Assembly (NCBI GenBank): GCA_021307315.1
Contig: JAJSPD010000013.1
Span: forward strand, 620,001 to 684,000
DNA: 64,000 nt
Reading direction: 5' to 3'
DNA from: Bisporella sp. PMI_857
Taxonomy: Eukaryota > Ascomycota > Leotiomycetes > Helotiales > Helotiaceae
In this document: positions 10,493 to 21,945 of the stretch, piece by piece
Layout: the number at the start of each line of letters is the position of its first letter
Numbering within the stretch: position 1 is the first letter of the stretch
Position numbers and translations under genes: made by a program
The notes under the pieces: model-generated
The model's database searches: none
Seen by the model: only the letters and a program-made list of their open reading frames with translations
What the model was told of the DNA's origin: nothing

Positions 10493-12628
10493 TTAATGAG
10501 CAAATTTGAAGTCCAGCCTTTTGTTGCCCTCGTCTGTTGTGTTGGCTATGTAATCCAGCCTTTCATCCTCAGTCATACTCGCCCATTTTCGATCGCGATA
10601 AGCGTTCCTCTTCACATAGTACACTTTTGTTCCCAGATACAGGAATATGTTCAGAACGAGAAGAACCAGAAGAGTACGATTACCTCGTTTGTAGCGAGGC
10701 TTATCATCCTCACGGTAGAGGTTCGCTGCAATTATTCCTGATGTTTGGACGCACATGTTATAAAGTGCTGCTGAGACAGTTCTCGAGCGTACTGTGTTAC
10801 TGTTCCGCGAGTTCCACCCTACTTGTATAGGATGTGCAGAAGGGTAGCAAAGTAAGGCCGTCATAATTGCGTATCCAGTCCACTTACTGCCTTGACCAAT
10901 ATCCAGCACATTGATCAATATCAAAAATGGAAGCGCCCAGAGCTGTCCAACCAGAGACGTCAGAGTCAGCTCCCCAAAAACCTCCGCAGCGTAAGTGAGA
11001 ACTAGCATATTAACAACATGAAATATTTTGCTAGGAATAACAAGTAGGTTCGTCTTGAAAGTGTCGAAGCCGAGTTCTTTTAGAGATAAAGTCAAGTAAT
11101 TTGCTGGCGCCGACATTGGGGTTTGGAATGTCAGACCAAGGATATAGATAGGCCAGAGATCGAAATCCTTGATACTCTGCCAGAGCAATCTAGGCGTCAA
11201 AGGCTCACGATTGTGCATGGAGCTTTTGCTGGGGTCTTCGCGGATGACTCGATTTATCATAATAAGTTCTTCGTGTTTAGTGAACCAGCCCTCTGTTCCA
11301 CGGAACCAGCTAGCTGTCGATGTTGGACTTGAAGGCATGAGAACCGTGGCGAACAAACCCACAATGAGGGTGAGTAAGCCCTTGTTTCTTTGTTAGTTGA
11401 AGTTTTTATCCACGCTTTCCTTTCCTTACCTCTATGAGAAACAGCCATCTCCAGCCTGCTTGTCCATTTAGTCCACGCAAATGGAGTAATCCAAATGCTA
11501 GGAACGCGCCAAGAACATCAGCAAGTGCTGAAGCTGTCCAGAAGAAGCTCAGGCGCAGTGATAGTTCGTGATGCTTGTAGAAATAGGATAGGTAGAGGAT
11601 CATCTGCGATTAAATTCGGGTCAGGATATTGTTTTGCTGAATAGATTTCCGTCGGAAGCTCACCTCAGGGATAAATCCACCTTGAAGCGCTCCGAGCAAT
11701 ATTCGACATATTAAAAATGATGTCCTGCCCCTCATCCAGAATTGAGCAGCTCCTACAATGCTCCATACTACCATCTGAAAAGGTATCCATATATCCGGGC
11801 CTTGTTGAATCAGCAATAGTTCTTGAAATTTGTTTTCCCCGAAGCACTTTGCTTCTCCAAGCTCTTAGGTAGATGCATATAAGAATACTTCAACTCAAAA
11901 CCAAGGAAGTGAAAATCGAACATACCTACCCACTTCGCAACTAGCTGCGATGGTAACTCAGCGCATAGAAAAGCAAGCTTGAAAGCACTCAAACCCAGGT
12001 TATAATCTACTGTAAATCAGCATAGCCCTTTTATTCCAGCATATCACAAATTCGAAAAAAGTGTACCATTAGTAGTCATGCCTAATTCCTCTAGCATATT
12101 ATCCGTGAGTGCTTGCGAGATATTGCTCCGGTCAAGTTCGAGCGCCATGAACATCACAGCCGCAAACACCATGATCTTCCCATCGATCTTCCTAATCAGT
12201 CGATGTTCCTCGCCCCAAGTCCATCTGAATGACGGTTTGAAACGATGGGCATTCTCCCAAGAATCACTAGGTCTATATTCTTCCAATAAATCTGGATCGT
12301 CAAACACTGATGGCTGCGTAGCTACGGCATCAGGATCGTAGACGGTACGAGAGCGTTGGAACCAGAAACGCTTCTCGGAGCTGGGCGCTGCGAGGGCGAG
12401 GCCGAGTTTCGGGGAGAGAAGTGTGGCGTCTTCGGAGGCATCTTTGTCGTGCTCTAAGGATTCATACTCTGTGAAGGAGGGGTAGTCGTTGTTGGCTTCA
12501 TCTAGCTTGCTGTTATCGTCGGTAGAGGAGGTGCCGGGTGAGAGACGCGAATACCGCGTTGTTGGATAGCGGCGCATCTCGAGTTCTTCGTGTTCGCCGG
12601 CATGCTGGGCAGAAAAGGGTGCTGGCAT
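10493..12628 (-). CDS. MFS transporter, allantoate permease (Dal5/Seo1/Liz1) family
   Basis: Five exons: 12628-12067, 12009-11926, 11800-11664, 11603-11430 and 11380-10493, all phases closing, 614 residues. A long acidic N-terminal tail (about 150 residues) precedes [16 protein letters not shown] and the first membrane helix with the family's [14 protein letters not shown] motif. The [23 protein letters not shown] segment, [15 protein letters not shown] and [20 protein letters not shown] are hallmarks of this anion:cation symporter group, which imports carboxylates, ureides, vitamins or thio-peptides at the plasma membrane. The substrate cannot be read from sequence. It is divergent from the SDR gene across about 735 bp, so the two may be co-regulated. 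Confidence 0.88.
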
Positions 12629-13363
12629 GGGCGCGATGCCTTAATATACAAAGAGGGATGTCAGAGCCAGACATGCCAGGTGAGTGATTGCGAGGTGAGT
12701 AGCTGGTATGGCGTTTTGATCACTCCTGAGACTAGGGATGCGAGTTCCTGTGTAAGGTTTTGGATGAGACAGGGCCTGGGATCTGAGTGGATGGCGGTTA
12801 GTGTCACCATCATGTCTTGCATATAGGTCGGCTATGTCATTTTGGCAGGGTCTTGCGTGCTTTGAGGCCGGGTGGGGGGTTATAGTGGGATAGGGGCTGT
12901 TACAGTGTGGATAGGCTATAGTCAATGTATCTAGAGCCCGTATTAACTCAAGTTTTCACAGATTGAGTAAACAAAGGCGTCCCTATGCTACACTGAATAC
13001 TCAGCTGCCCATAATTAAAAAGAAGGAGGAAAGAGACGGACTTGAGTATTACATCAGCAAGACATTTGTGATAGGATATACTCATAGTCAGCCTCACCGT
13101 ATCATACCCCAAGGTTTTGAAGAGTTACCTGGAGTAAGTAAGATATATTGCTACAGTCTCTTCTCCCCCACGCCTATGCTTCTCACCGGACCATTATTCT
13201 ATGTTTTTCTGGTCTCATAAGACAATTACCTAAGCTTAGGGACACTCAAGGCTGACTTGATCTGCTGATCCTAGTATCCTTGGCAATGACAACGTCGAGC
13301 TTGCTCAGCAAGGGAACTATACAATATGACTGCAGCAGTTGGAGCCGCAATGTCTAGCTCAAT
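12629..13363. promoter_or_regulatory. divergent promoter of the MFS and SDR genes
   Basis: 735 bp separating two start codons on opposite strands. No further gene is supported. This is the expected place for shared regulator sites; I could not assign a specific operator. Confidence 0.45.
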
Positions 13364-14299
13364 ATGGATCTGTCACTGAATCTAAATGAAACTCACGTGC
13401 TAATCACAGGTGGGGCGGGTTTCATCGGCAGTACCACAGTAACTGCCCTCCTTTCCGCTGGCGCCAGAGTAACCTGCCTCGATCTCCGAGCTCCAGATCC
13501 CCTCCCAGATAGCGTCAAATATCAGTACTTTCCGTGCGATATCTCCTCCGAATCCTCTGTCGCCGATGCCTTTTCACTCGCAGCGACCGGCTTCGGGCCA
13601 GTCGCGACCTTGATCGCCCTAGCTTCGCTCGACTACTCCTTCATACCGCACCACGACAGTTTGGCAGATATGAGCGTTGAGCAATGGAGGAAGACGCACC
13701 GGGTCAATGTCGAAGGCACATTTTTGACCGCGAGACAATGGTTGAGGCACCTGAGAGATCATGCTGCGGCTTTGGGGAATAGTGACGAGAGGCTGCAGAA
13801 TGTGAGTCTGGTGATTGTGGGATCTGAAGCCGGACGGTTTGGTATACGGGGTAATGCAGACTATTCTGCTGGGAAGAGTGCCGTACAAGGTGGTCTAGTC
13901 TCATCATTAGTTGATGATGTGGTTAGGATCTGGCCCGGGGCACGGTGAGTGTTATGTTGTGCTTGAGATACCCATCTCAGACTGATTTGACTAGCGTGAA
14001 TGCGGTAGCGCCTGGTCCTGTTGATACGGAACAATTTAAGAAAGAGTGCAAAGAGAACCCGGAACAGTATTGGATGGATGCTCAGGCTACGCAAGTCTTT
14101 CTGGCGAGCTCAGAGTTTATAGTCTTTGCTAACATATTGAAGAACACCGCTGAGGAAACCAGTGCCTCCAGAAAGCGTTGCCAAAGCGATACTATTCCTT
14201 ATTAGCGATAATTGGAGTGGAAATATTACTGGCCAAGTCATTAATGTTGACTCTGGTAAACGGAGCCGCTTAATTTGGGCTAAAGAAGAATGTTTATGA
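13364..14299 (+). CDS. short-chain dehydrogenase/reductase (SDR)
   Basis: Three exons: 13364-13944, 13995-14090 and 14143-14299, 277 residues. The Rossmann glycine motif GGAGFIG is at residues 16-22, the NAG-equivalent region is altered (LIALASLDYS), the serine lies in VIVGSEAGRFG and the catalytic YSAGK at Y167/K171. VNAVAPGPVDTEQF and GQVINVDSGKR are the usual C-terminal SDR landmarks. Intron 2 (14091-14142) has a GC donor, GCAAGT, with branch GCTAAC and acceptor TTGAAG. Using it restores the continuous reading DAQATTPLRKPVPPES; no GT donor does so. The NAD(P)-dependent substrate is unknown. It is divergent from the transporter and convergent with the amidohydrolase, which suggests a shared catabolic role. 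Confidence 0.88.
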
Positions 14300-14551
14300 A
14301 ATGTTAGAATATTCTCCCTTCCTATAAGGTCGCACATCAAGATATCCGAAGCTATAACACAGATATATGAGTGGCTTGTGCGTTTCTTGTTCATGTCGCT
14401 GTAGTACGCTTAGACTTTATTACTGCCTAGTGAGGTATTGACAGTCTTGCAAACCCATACAGCCTACATCATGTGTATGAATTTCAAGGTTGCTTCAACG
14501 CCGAGATTCTGATTCACAATTTAATCTGCCCTCTCCTTGTACGCCCCTCTG

Positions 14552-15423
14552 TCAGGATCTTTTCAGTGAATATCCGTAATGCCAGTCCTCCTTACCCATA
14601 TCCGCTCGGACTTTGTAATTGTCTTCTGCATCCTCAAGGATCTGCATATCGACCTCAACAATACTCATGCCTTCCTCTGGACCCAACTTTCCTAAAGCTC
14701 CCTGTATCTCATATTAGCTTGTATCTGAACAGCTGCTCACGTGTGACAGACCTTGAAAGGAACAGCCACCTGACTCAATCCAGCATAGGCTCCCGTGGTA
14801 TTCTTCCCTACCGGTCCACCAGCATTTGCAAAAACAATCATACACGTGTTCTCGAAGCACCGCGACACCAGCGTGCTTTCCAGAAAGAGCGCCTCGCCAC
14901 GCTGGTTCCACCGCAAGCCATCCTCGCTACAATCGCTCAGATTCCAAAACGTAGGAATGATGATGAGTTTCGCCCCCTGTGCAATCAGCTCTCTGAACGC
15001 CTCCGGAAACGCGAGGTCCCAGCATATTAGCATACCTGCCTTGCCCAGCGGCGTGTCGAAGGCTACATGAGGTTCGTGTTCCGAGGATGTTAAATGAGGG
15101 CGTTCTGGATGCCAGAGGTTCTTTTTCTGATATCTCCCGACGATAGACCCATCATCGGATATAAAGTATGCAACGTTTAAAAGTGAGGACTCATGCTTCT
15201 CAACGATGGTACCAGGCACGATGCAGATGTTCAGCTCTTTAGCCAGAGAACAATAGGCGTCAAGATATTTTTGATAGTCAGCGCAGATAGGTAGGAAGCC
15301 AGGATCTGAGGGTAGCCAATTGCTGAGATGGTATTCGGGAAGGACAGCGAGAGAGCAGCCTTGAGATGCTGCATCCCGGATGAAAGAGATGGCTTTGGCA
15401 TGGTTGGCTTCCGCTGCTAGAGG
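14552..15423 (-). CDS. carbon-nitrogen hydrolase (nitrilase superfamily), 5' exon unresolved
   Basis: Two exons are clear: 15423-14752 and 14701-14552 (50-bp intron), 273 codons from [14 protein letters not shown] to the stop. The catalytic triad of the superfamily is present: Glu in [12 protein letters not shown], Lys in [12 protein letters not shown] and Cys in [13 protein letters not shown]. The HYGYSLKR C-terminus closes normally. This subgroup hydrolyses amide/carbamoyl C-N bonds (N-carbamoylputrescine amidase-like enzymes); the exact substrate is unknown. The first 10-15 residues, normally 'M..IAvIQl.pk', should lie in a short first exon. A usable acceptor (CATATATAG) precedes 15423, but I find no convincing ATG exon upstream, so the gene may be 5'-damaged. 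Confidence 0.8.
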
Positions 15424-16316
15424 CTATATATGTTCAGCGATTTGTGGTAAAGACAGAAAATTTTAACGTGTGTGGCTATCTCTAGCAAGTCTTTGGGTTG
15501 CTTGTACCTCTACCTACTCGGTACTATTCGTTCGAGCTGAGAAATAGCCGTTTTATCTCAAGGTGTGGCAGCATGTTTTAAGTTCATGCCGTCTACACAA
15601 CTGCGACAACACTGGTCATCGTCTTGAGCAAGCCAACCCAAGAGACAAGATATCATATATAAGCAGGGAGTTAGAATACTTCATCGGCTTGTAAATTTTT
15701 AACATAGAATACTTTCCCGCATACAGCACAAATAACGCTAAGAACATCGTTAACGTAAGCAATCTACGCAACTATCCACTCACTTTCGGGTAAAGCTGTA
15801 TAACAGCAATCTTGTAAATGGGTGCCATGCCTTAGTCTTCGGTTCTCATCCTGATTAAAAGAGGATATCACGATAGATTTAGGTAGTTCAGGCTTGAAAG
15901 GCTGGCCGGTGATATAGGCTGCGGTTGTGGACTAAGCTATCGCCCCACTTTTCGGCGGCGTGCAACGTGATGTCACTGTAAATATCAGGTACATACCAAG
16001 CCACAAGCCGAATTTCAGATTCCTCTGGTTTAACCAATATCTTTATTGAATTGATAGCTTTCCCTTATTTTGCAAAAAAAAATCTTTCTTCTACCAAGAA
16101 ATCCTTTCCTCCACCAATACGCCTTCCCTTGCACCAAAACCACTCCTGTCATCGAGCATATTGAACAAACAATCAATCAAATAGAGAGTGGAGATGATCG
16201 AGTACAGTCTCCAAAAGTGTAGGATACTATTGATGAACTCGTTAAGAAACTTTCACCTCAAATTGTGCTTAGAGACAGGTACAAGGTCATCGCCTAGGAA
16301 GGATGAGACGATTTCC
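15424..16316. other. gap upstream of the amidohydrolase
   Basis: 893 bp of AT-rich sequence. It should include the promoter and missing first exon of the amidohydrolase, and the 3' end of the coiled-coil gene. No ORF with recognisable domains was seen. Confidence 0.4.
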
Positions 16317-17963
16317 CTACTTGCCTGACTCGCTACGTTCAGAAGGATTGTTTTCTGACCGTTGGAGGTAGCTTTTAAATGTCACTTCGAATGGATCTCC
16401 GTCCTTGCCCTTTGGGCCATCGAATTGGTGATATTTTTTCAAATCCTTCGTAACCATATCTCGGCAGCTCTCGAGCTCATTCTCTATCCATTCAAAGACA
16501 CTGTGCAGCTGTCTTTGGTAATCGAGACTACTCTGATAGTGTTCATAGGTTAGCTTTTTTACATACGCATCATGTTCCTCCTTAACATTCTTGAGACGGG
16601 CCTCCCAAGCAGCATTTTGTTCCCTCAGACTGGCGTTGCCGCTGCCGACCTCCTCCCGGAGCTTTTCGCGAGCAAATTCGACTCTGTCCACAATTTCCGC
16701 TGCCAATTTCCCCAATTCTTTGTATTTGTTTACAAATTCTTTCATATCTTGCTTCTCATCTTCCAAATATTTAACCAGTCGGGCAATTGTATTGATGTCA
16801 TCATCTTGTTGCTGTTCCCATGGCTCACAGGGCCTCTTCTGTAAGATCGTCCAATAATCGCGAGAGTAGTGAAGCTCATCAGTCAGATTTTCCCTTTGCT
16901 CAACCCAGACTCTTGACGATCCTGTAAAAAGTGAACGGCTCTTCTCGAGCTTATCGACTAGATTTTTGATCTGCTCTTCACCCTTCTCCTTGTCATATTC
17001 TAAGGCCTTGTTCTTTTTCTTTATGCTTTCAAGGTCTGCCCTAATTTGAGACTGGTAGTTATCACATATACTGAAATTAGAGGCAAGATCCCTTTCGAAG
17101 CTTCTTTTCTGGATTTCCAGTTGGCCCACCACTCTATCGTTCCTTTTCTGAGCTTCTTGTACACTCTGTTTCAGTAGAAATGACAAATCTTGATGTTGCT
17201 TGTTGGCTTTCCCCAGAGACTCGCATTCCTCTTGCAAGTTTTCAGACTTTATTATCTGAGCCTCTAACTTGCTCAATGCTTCCTCATTCTGCTTCTCTGC
17301 CTTTCTGGTCCTTTCCTCAAATTCGGAAGAGATGTGTCGCCACTTCTCGCTGTCTGCGCGCTGGATATCGTGTTCCTCTTGTAGCTGTTTTGAGCTTGTT
17401 CTCTGGATTTCTAGACAGGCCAACGTCTCTTCATTCTGTCGTTCGGCCTTCCAGACTCTCTGTTCTAGTACGCGAGATTTTCCCCTCTCCTGTTCGTTGA
17501 CTATCTCCAGAAGTTCGTATTTTTCCTCCAGCTTCTGGCAATCATCTCCGCAGAGGAGCCCAAGTTTCCTGCCCATCTCCCGAAAAACGTTCATGATTAT
17601 TTGATTCTCCGATCCGTCACAAACCTTGGAGCCGTCAAGAAATTCCTTGATGTTCTTGACCTGTGAATTGAATTCATCAATCAGTTTGTTTCTTTGAACG
17701 ACAGCGTCGTAGTCGACGTCTTCGAAGTCAGTTGATGACCTTGAATTCGTGCTAGAGCGCGAGATGATGCCAAATTCATCAAGGCCTCCTTCTAGTTCAT
17801 CACCTGCTTGATTGGGTCCGTTCATTTTATATACCGTATCTGACATAGAAATTGATCGCTGACTGATGGCATCAAAGCTGGAGTCAAAGTCAGAACAGGA
17901 CTCAACATCGAGGCAGCCGTCCCGTGATGTATTACCAGAGTCATGTGAAATATTATGCGACAT
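16317..17963 (-). CDS. large coiled-coil protein, function unknown
   Basis: Single exon, 548 residues. The first 90 residues are acidic and Ser-rich. From about residue 90 to 520 the protein is almost continuous heptad-like coiled coil, rich in E, K, Q and R, with little proline. An internal pattern of 'R.(W/H)KAE.QNEE.L..LE.Q' recurs at about 50-residue intervals (KAERQNEETLACLEIQ, KAEKQNEEALSKLEAQ), so part of the rod grew by internal duplication. No motor, membrane or catalytic motif was seen. It could be a structural or tethering protein. The uninterrupted 1.6-kb frame and normal codon use argue that it is a real gene. Confidence 0.75.
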   Translation of the reverse strand: MSHNISHDSGNTSRDGCLDVESCSDFDSSFDAISQRSISMSDTVYKMNGPNQAGDELEGGLDEFGIISRSSTNSRSSTDFEDVDYDAVVQRNKLIDEFNSQVKNIKEFLDGSKVCDGSENQIIMNVFREMGRKLGLLCGDDCQKLEEKYELLEIVNEQERGKSRVLEQRVWKAERQNEETLACLEIQRTSSKQLQEEHDIQRADSEKWRHISSEFEERTRKAEKQNEEALSKLEAQIIKSENLQEECESLGKANKQHQDLSFLLKQSVQEAQKRNDRVVGQLEIQKRSFERDLASNFSICDNYQSQIRADLESIKKKNKALEYDKEKGEEQIKNLVDKLEKSRSLFTGSSRVWVEQRENLTDELHYSRDYWTILQKRPCEPWEQQQDDDINTIARLVKYLEDEKQDMKEFVNKYKELGKLAAEIVDRVEFAREKLREEVGSGNASLREQNAAWEARLKNVKEEHDAYVKKLTYEHYQSSLDYQRQLHSVFEWIENELESCRDMVTKDLKKYHQFDGPKGKDGDPFEVTFKSYLQRSENNPSERSESGK

Positions 17964-18655
17964 TTTGTAGCGATTTCACAAGTCTTTGACAATCGCTTTA
18001 AGAATCAGTAGTTAGAGGTTGGCTTGCGATACTAACGATTATAGTAAGTGGCGACTCACTGAGACGTTATTGTTACCAATGACAATGAACTTGAACCTGA
18101 TGGATGCTGCTGATTTAGGCAGAATGTTGAAATATGTAAGGAAATTTAGGCGTGTGTACATATGGAGACTTATACTACTCTAAATGATGTTCGTCGATGA
18201 GCTGCTACTACTACTGACCGGTTTCACAGGCCAAAAGCATACTACTTTTAGAATAAGTGGATCATATAAGAACGCCGCAACTCTGACTGAAAGCTTAGCA
18301 AGAGGGCGAACGGACTATACAAGATTTTTCGCGATACCTAGATGTCGAATCGTGGAATTTGATGGAACTGATTGTCTCTAAATCACTAAAGCATTATGGA
18401 AGCTCTTGCGGCTAGCTAACCAGGTTGGTATGATCCATAACTACAGTTGAATGATAAATATCTACTACAGTTCTAGGCACCTTTGCAACACCCACAGCTC
18501 CGTGAAAACCAATAAAAAAACACAGGGGTACTACAAATAAGAAGCGTAAAGCCCCCCAATAGCAATAAGACAGCAATATTTCTACCAATAACCAGAGGTG
18601 GACGCCGGTATGTCCCTACTACCGCAATTTTTGGGCATCGCATTCCATTCTTCGG
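17964..18655. other. gap between the two orphan minus-strand genes
   Basis: 692 bp. It should hold the promoter of the coiled-coil gene and the 3' UTR of the acidic protein. Nothing else was recognised. Confidence 0.35.
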
Positions 18656-19267
18656 CTACTTCCTGTAGAAGCTGCCACGCTGAAAACCACCATGTTGATG
18701 TTCTGGTAGACTTGTCATGAGTTCGAATTTCCTTTGGGAGAGCACCCTTTGAAGATCTCGAAATCTATCGGCTATAAAAATTCGATCCTCACACTGGCTG
18801 CTCACCTCAGCAACGTACACTGTGTGTAATCGCCTGATTTCCGCATTCTTGACCGCAATCTGTCTTCTGTAATATTCCAAGAGAATTTCAAAGTCTAATG
18901 CGGATTCCGCCGAGTCTGATTCTTCTTCTGACCCCCAATATGCCGAGTCCGATGCTGGAGATCTGTATGTCTCATCTGAGTTCTCCTCGCTCTCATCCTC
19001 TGGGAAGTCCTCTGATGGGCTGTATCCAGATCCAAAGCCTGAACCCCTTGTGCCTCTGCTTTCTCTGGGTCTGTCACTGGGATATTCTTTGGTGCTGTCG
19101 TTTTTCAAGTTCGTAAGGGAATGATTGACTCCATCAGATATAGGATTTAAGGCGGTTTCATGCTCCACAGAGTCGTCCACGGTGTTTTCGACTGGTATTC
19201 CTGAAGGCTCATCCGCATGGTCCTTTGGAAATTCGCGTATGAGTTTCTCCTGATGTATATCGTCCAT
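18656..19267 (-). CDS. acidic Ser/Glu-rich protein, function unknown
   Basis: 203 residues, one exon, start ATG in MDDIHQEKLIREF. The middle (about 60-125) is low-complexity acidic and serine-rich (DFPEDESEENSDETYRSPASDS), likely disordered. The C-terminal third (FEILLEYYRRQIAVKNAEIRRL...) is a predicted amphipathic helix or short coiled coil. It lies in the same orientation as the coiled-coil gene. No domain was recognised. Acidic repeats can mimic coding sequence, but the frame is long and well started. Confidence 0.55.
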   Translation of the reverse strand: MDDIHQEKLIREFPKDHADEPSGIPVENTVDDSVEHETALNPISDGVNHSLTNLKNDSTKEYPSDRPRESRGTRGSGFGSGYSPSEDFPEDESEENSDETYRSPASDSAYWGSEEESDSAESALDFEILLEYYRRQIAVKNAEIRRLHTVYVAEVSSQCEDRIFIADRFRDLQRVLSQRKFELMTSLPEHQHGGFQRGSFYRK

Positions 19268-21945
19268 TTTAGCTAGCTTATTGCCTTAAATATTAAGGCT
19301 TAGTACAACAGTTCTGTACCCGGGATTAGATTTTATAGCAATATCAAGATAGGTAAGGATACTAGCCAGGGATGCATAAAAACTAGAAAAATAATTCCGA
19401 AATGAGTGGATAACTATGCTTGGAGGAATTTCCTGTTGCTCGGTGGCACTCGATGCAGTGTTGAAGATTTGGAGATTTCACCCATTAAAGGATATGTGTA
19501 GTTGATGACGCGGCATTGAATTGAAGCTTCGAGAAAATTTTACTTGCGGTCAATAGCTAATACACCGTCGTTGACTAGTAAACGAGCGGAAATCTATCTT
19601 CGATTATACGATCATTAGATGATTTTTTACGACTATGGTCCTCGATGTTCTTGCTTTAAGCACCGTATTGCTCTCCAGTCAAGTAGGCTGAAGGCTAATA
19701 TTCAAGGAAACACATCATCAAAAGCACCAAAAAGTTTTTCCATGACTTTCTAAATGTAAATTTGAAAGTGACCATAAAATCAAGACATATATACCCCATG
19801 CATCTAAAGTGAGTTCGGTATAGAGCAGAGACTAATCAGAGACGGCGCCGGAACAAAATACACCATGCTCACCGCTTAAGAATCGCCTAGATCCCTGGAA
19901 AGCAGATTTTTATACTTCAAGATGAGACGGTTATCTCAACACTTTTTGGGCAGACATGCGAACTCAAATATAAGATGGCTTGATTGCGTGACTTTCGGAT
20001 CAGACTCTTCAGGCACCATGTGACAATCATAATAGGGCTTCCATACTCCAATGATAGGGCTCTCAAATCCCAGATAGTCGACGACTTGAGCCAAGTGATC
20101 AACTCCCCTAACTTCCATTAGCTGTCTGATTAAATAAACAAGGTCCTGGCGACTGCGGTTGAAATTTTACGCCTTTCAGAAACATTTATTCAAAAGATGG
20201 CTTACCAAAATGTCTGTCGATCCCCTTTCGCGTTGGTGACCACAAACCATGATCGGCCAGATGCTTCATCTTCCATAGCCTTGGCTATATTATAGGTTAA
20301 AATTTCCTTGCCTCCCTTGCCTACTATCTTAAGAACTAAATGATACAACAGTAAGCAACAGGCAACGGAGATGCCCTGTCTGGAAATACACCGACATTTG
20401 TTGGCACCATTTATGCCAAAAATTTAAGCTAGAACCCTGCCCTAATATTTTCTCGGTGCAGCCTTACTGGCCTACCCAATAAGCACGTTGCAGAGTACCA
20501 AAGCAATTGGTCAAGGCTTCTACCCTTTCGTCCTGACAGCACCACGGTGAGGACATCGAATGTCCGCATAACCCCTAGAGGGGAGGCAAAAAGTCGACAG
20601 AGAGTTTCTCCACCGCTCGTACCCCGAAATACTACATATAACGCTATCTCTGTGCTTCGGCCCAATTGTCCTTAGCTGCACATATGAATTGGCTTGTTGG
20701 TTGGTGTCTCCCTGCTAACTTGCCCCAAACCAATAATTCATGGATAGAAGCTTGAAATTTGTCATCGAGAAAGAGAAAAACGAGACAGCCATGCTTGTTT
20801 TGATAATGCTGAAGTGACATTCCCGCATGCTTTCATCACCCCAGCCAAGTATATTGGAACCTAGGTTATTTCACATTTTGAGAAAACTGCATTATTCTGT
20901 GTCACAGCATTGAAATTAGTAATTGTCCCAAAATGCCCCGTCATAAATGAATCCCTTCTCATGTAAGAAGTGGCTGAAGTTTCATTATTTCATACCCCTA
21001 GTATACAATATGCTGCGAGCAAATCAGACTTGATATTACGTGCAGCGGAGAAACAGCCTATGCTAGAGCGAGTTTTTGTAACTGAAGGAGGTTATATTGT
21101 TAGCTGAACAGTTATTATGTTGACATATCTATATATCCAAAAGAGCTTACGACGTCCAGATAACACGTCAATCTTGGAATCCCCCTGGTTAATTGACTCT
21201 TGATATCCTTTGCTTAAATTTAGCACTACGACACAGCCTTGAAATGCGGGCGAGAGTTCAACCATTATATGACAAAAGCTTTGTCTATAAGTATTTCGCA
21301 CTACAGACAGTCCCCTATGAGAAAGCACGGGTTTTCATATCCGAAATTTCTCACATTGACACTGGGAGACCACCCTATCCAGGACCGTGAGCCATTTCTT
21401 GGCTGATGCCCTTTCATATCAGCTTGGTGTAAGACTGGTTCGAGAAGCAAGGAAATATTCTGTCGAAGTGATAAAGCTGTTATCGACACTGTATAGTCTA
21501 GGGTATAAGGTTATTACCTTAATTGCTATAAAACTCTTACTATATCAAATAGGCTGTGGTTCTTCTGATTTCACGAAGCTTTTGTAGCAGGGATACTTTG
21601 TGTAAAGAGCTGCAGTGCCCTAACTCTCTTCTCCATTCTTTCACAAAGTGATAAATTAAGATACCCAGCTGTCTTATGCTATAGCTGGAGATTGAATATA
21701 AAAGGTAAAATGGATGTCGGCTATTGTTGCCACTTACAAGTGAAGTGGGCGGTGAATAGAGGATCTGCCTCACAACCCCGCGGCGGCCGCAGTTAACTCG
21801 GCAGAAAAAAAAGTCGAGATCGAGGGGCAGTCTGCTTAGTTCCAATCTGTCTGACTCCGATTCTCGCAACCACGTCTCTTCGATCTAGAAGAATCAAAAG
21901 CTCACACTTTCCTCGCTCAGGCGTATCTGCGATATCATCAGCACC
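19268..21945. other. 2.7-kb gap upstream of ADE13
   Basis: Mostly AT-rich with scattered short frames. A 60-codon minus-strand frame at 19936-20118 (reading VDYLGFESPIIGVWKPYYD) looks protein-like but has no partner exons I could join. The last 200 bp before 21946 are the ADE13 promoter and leader. No terminal repeats or RNA genes were recognised. Confidence 0.4.
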
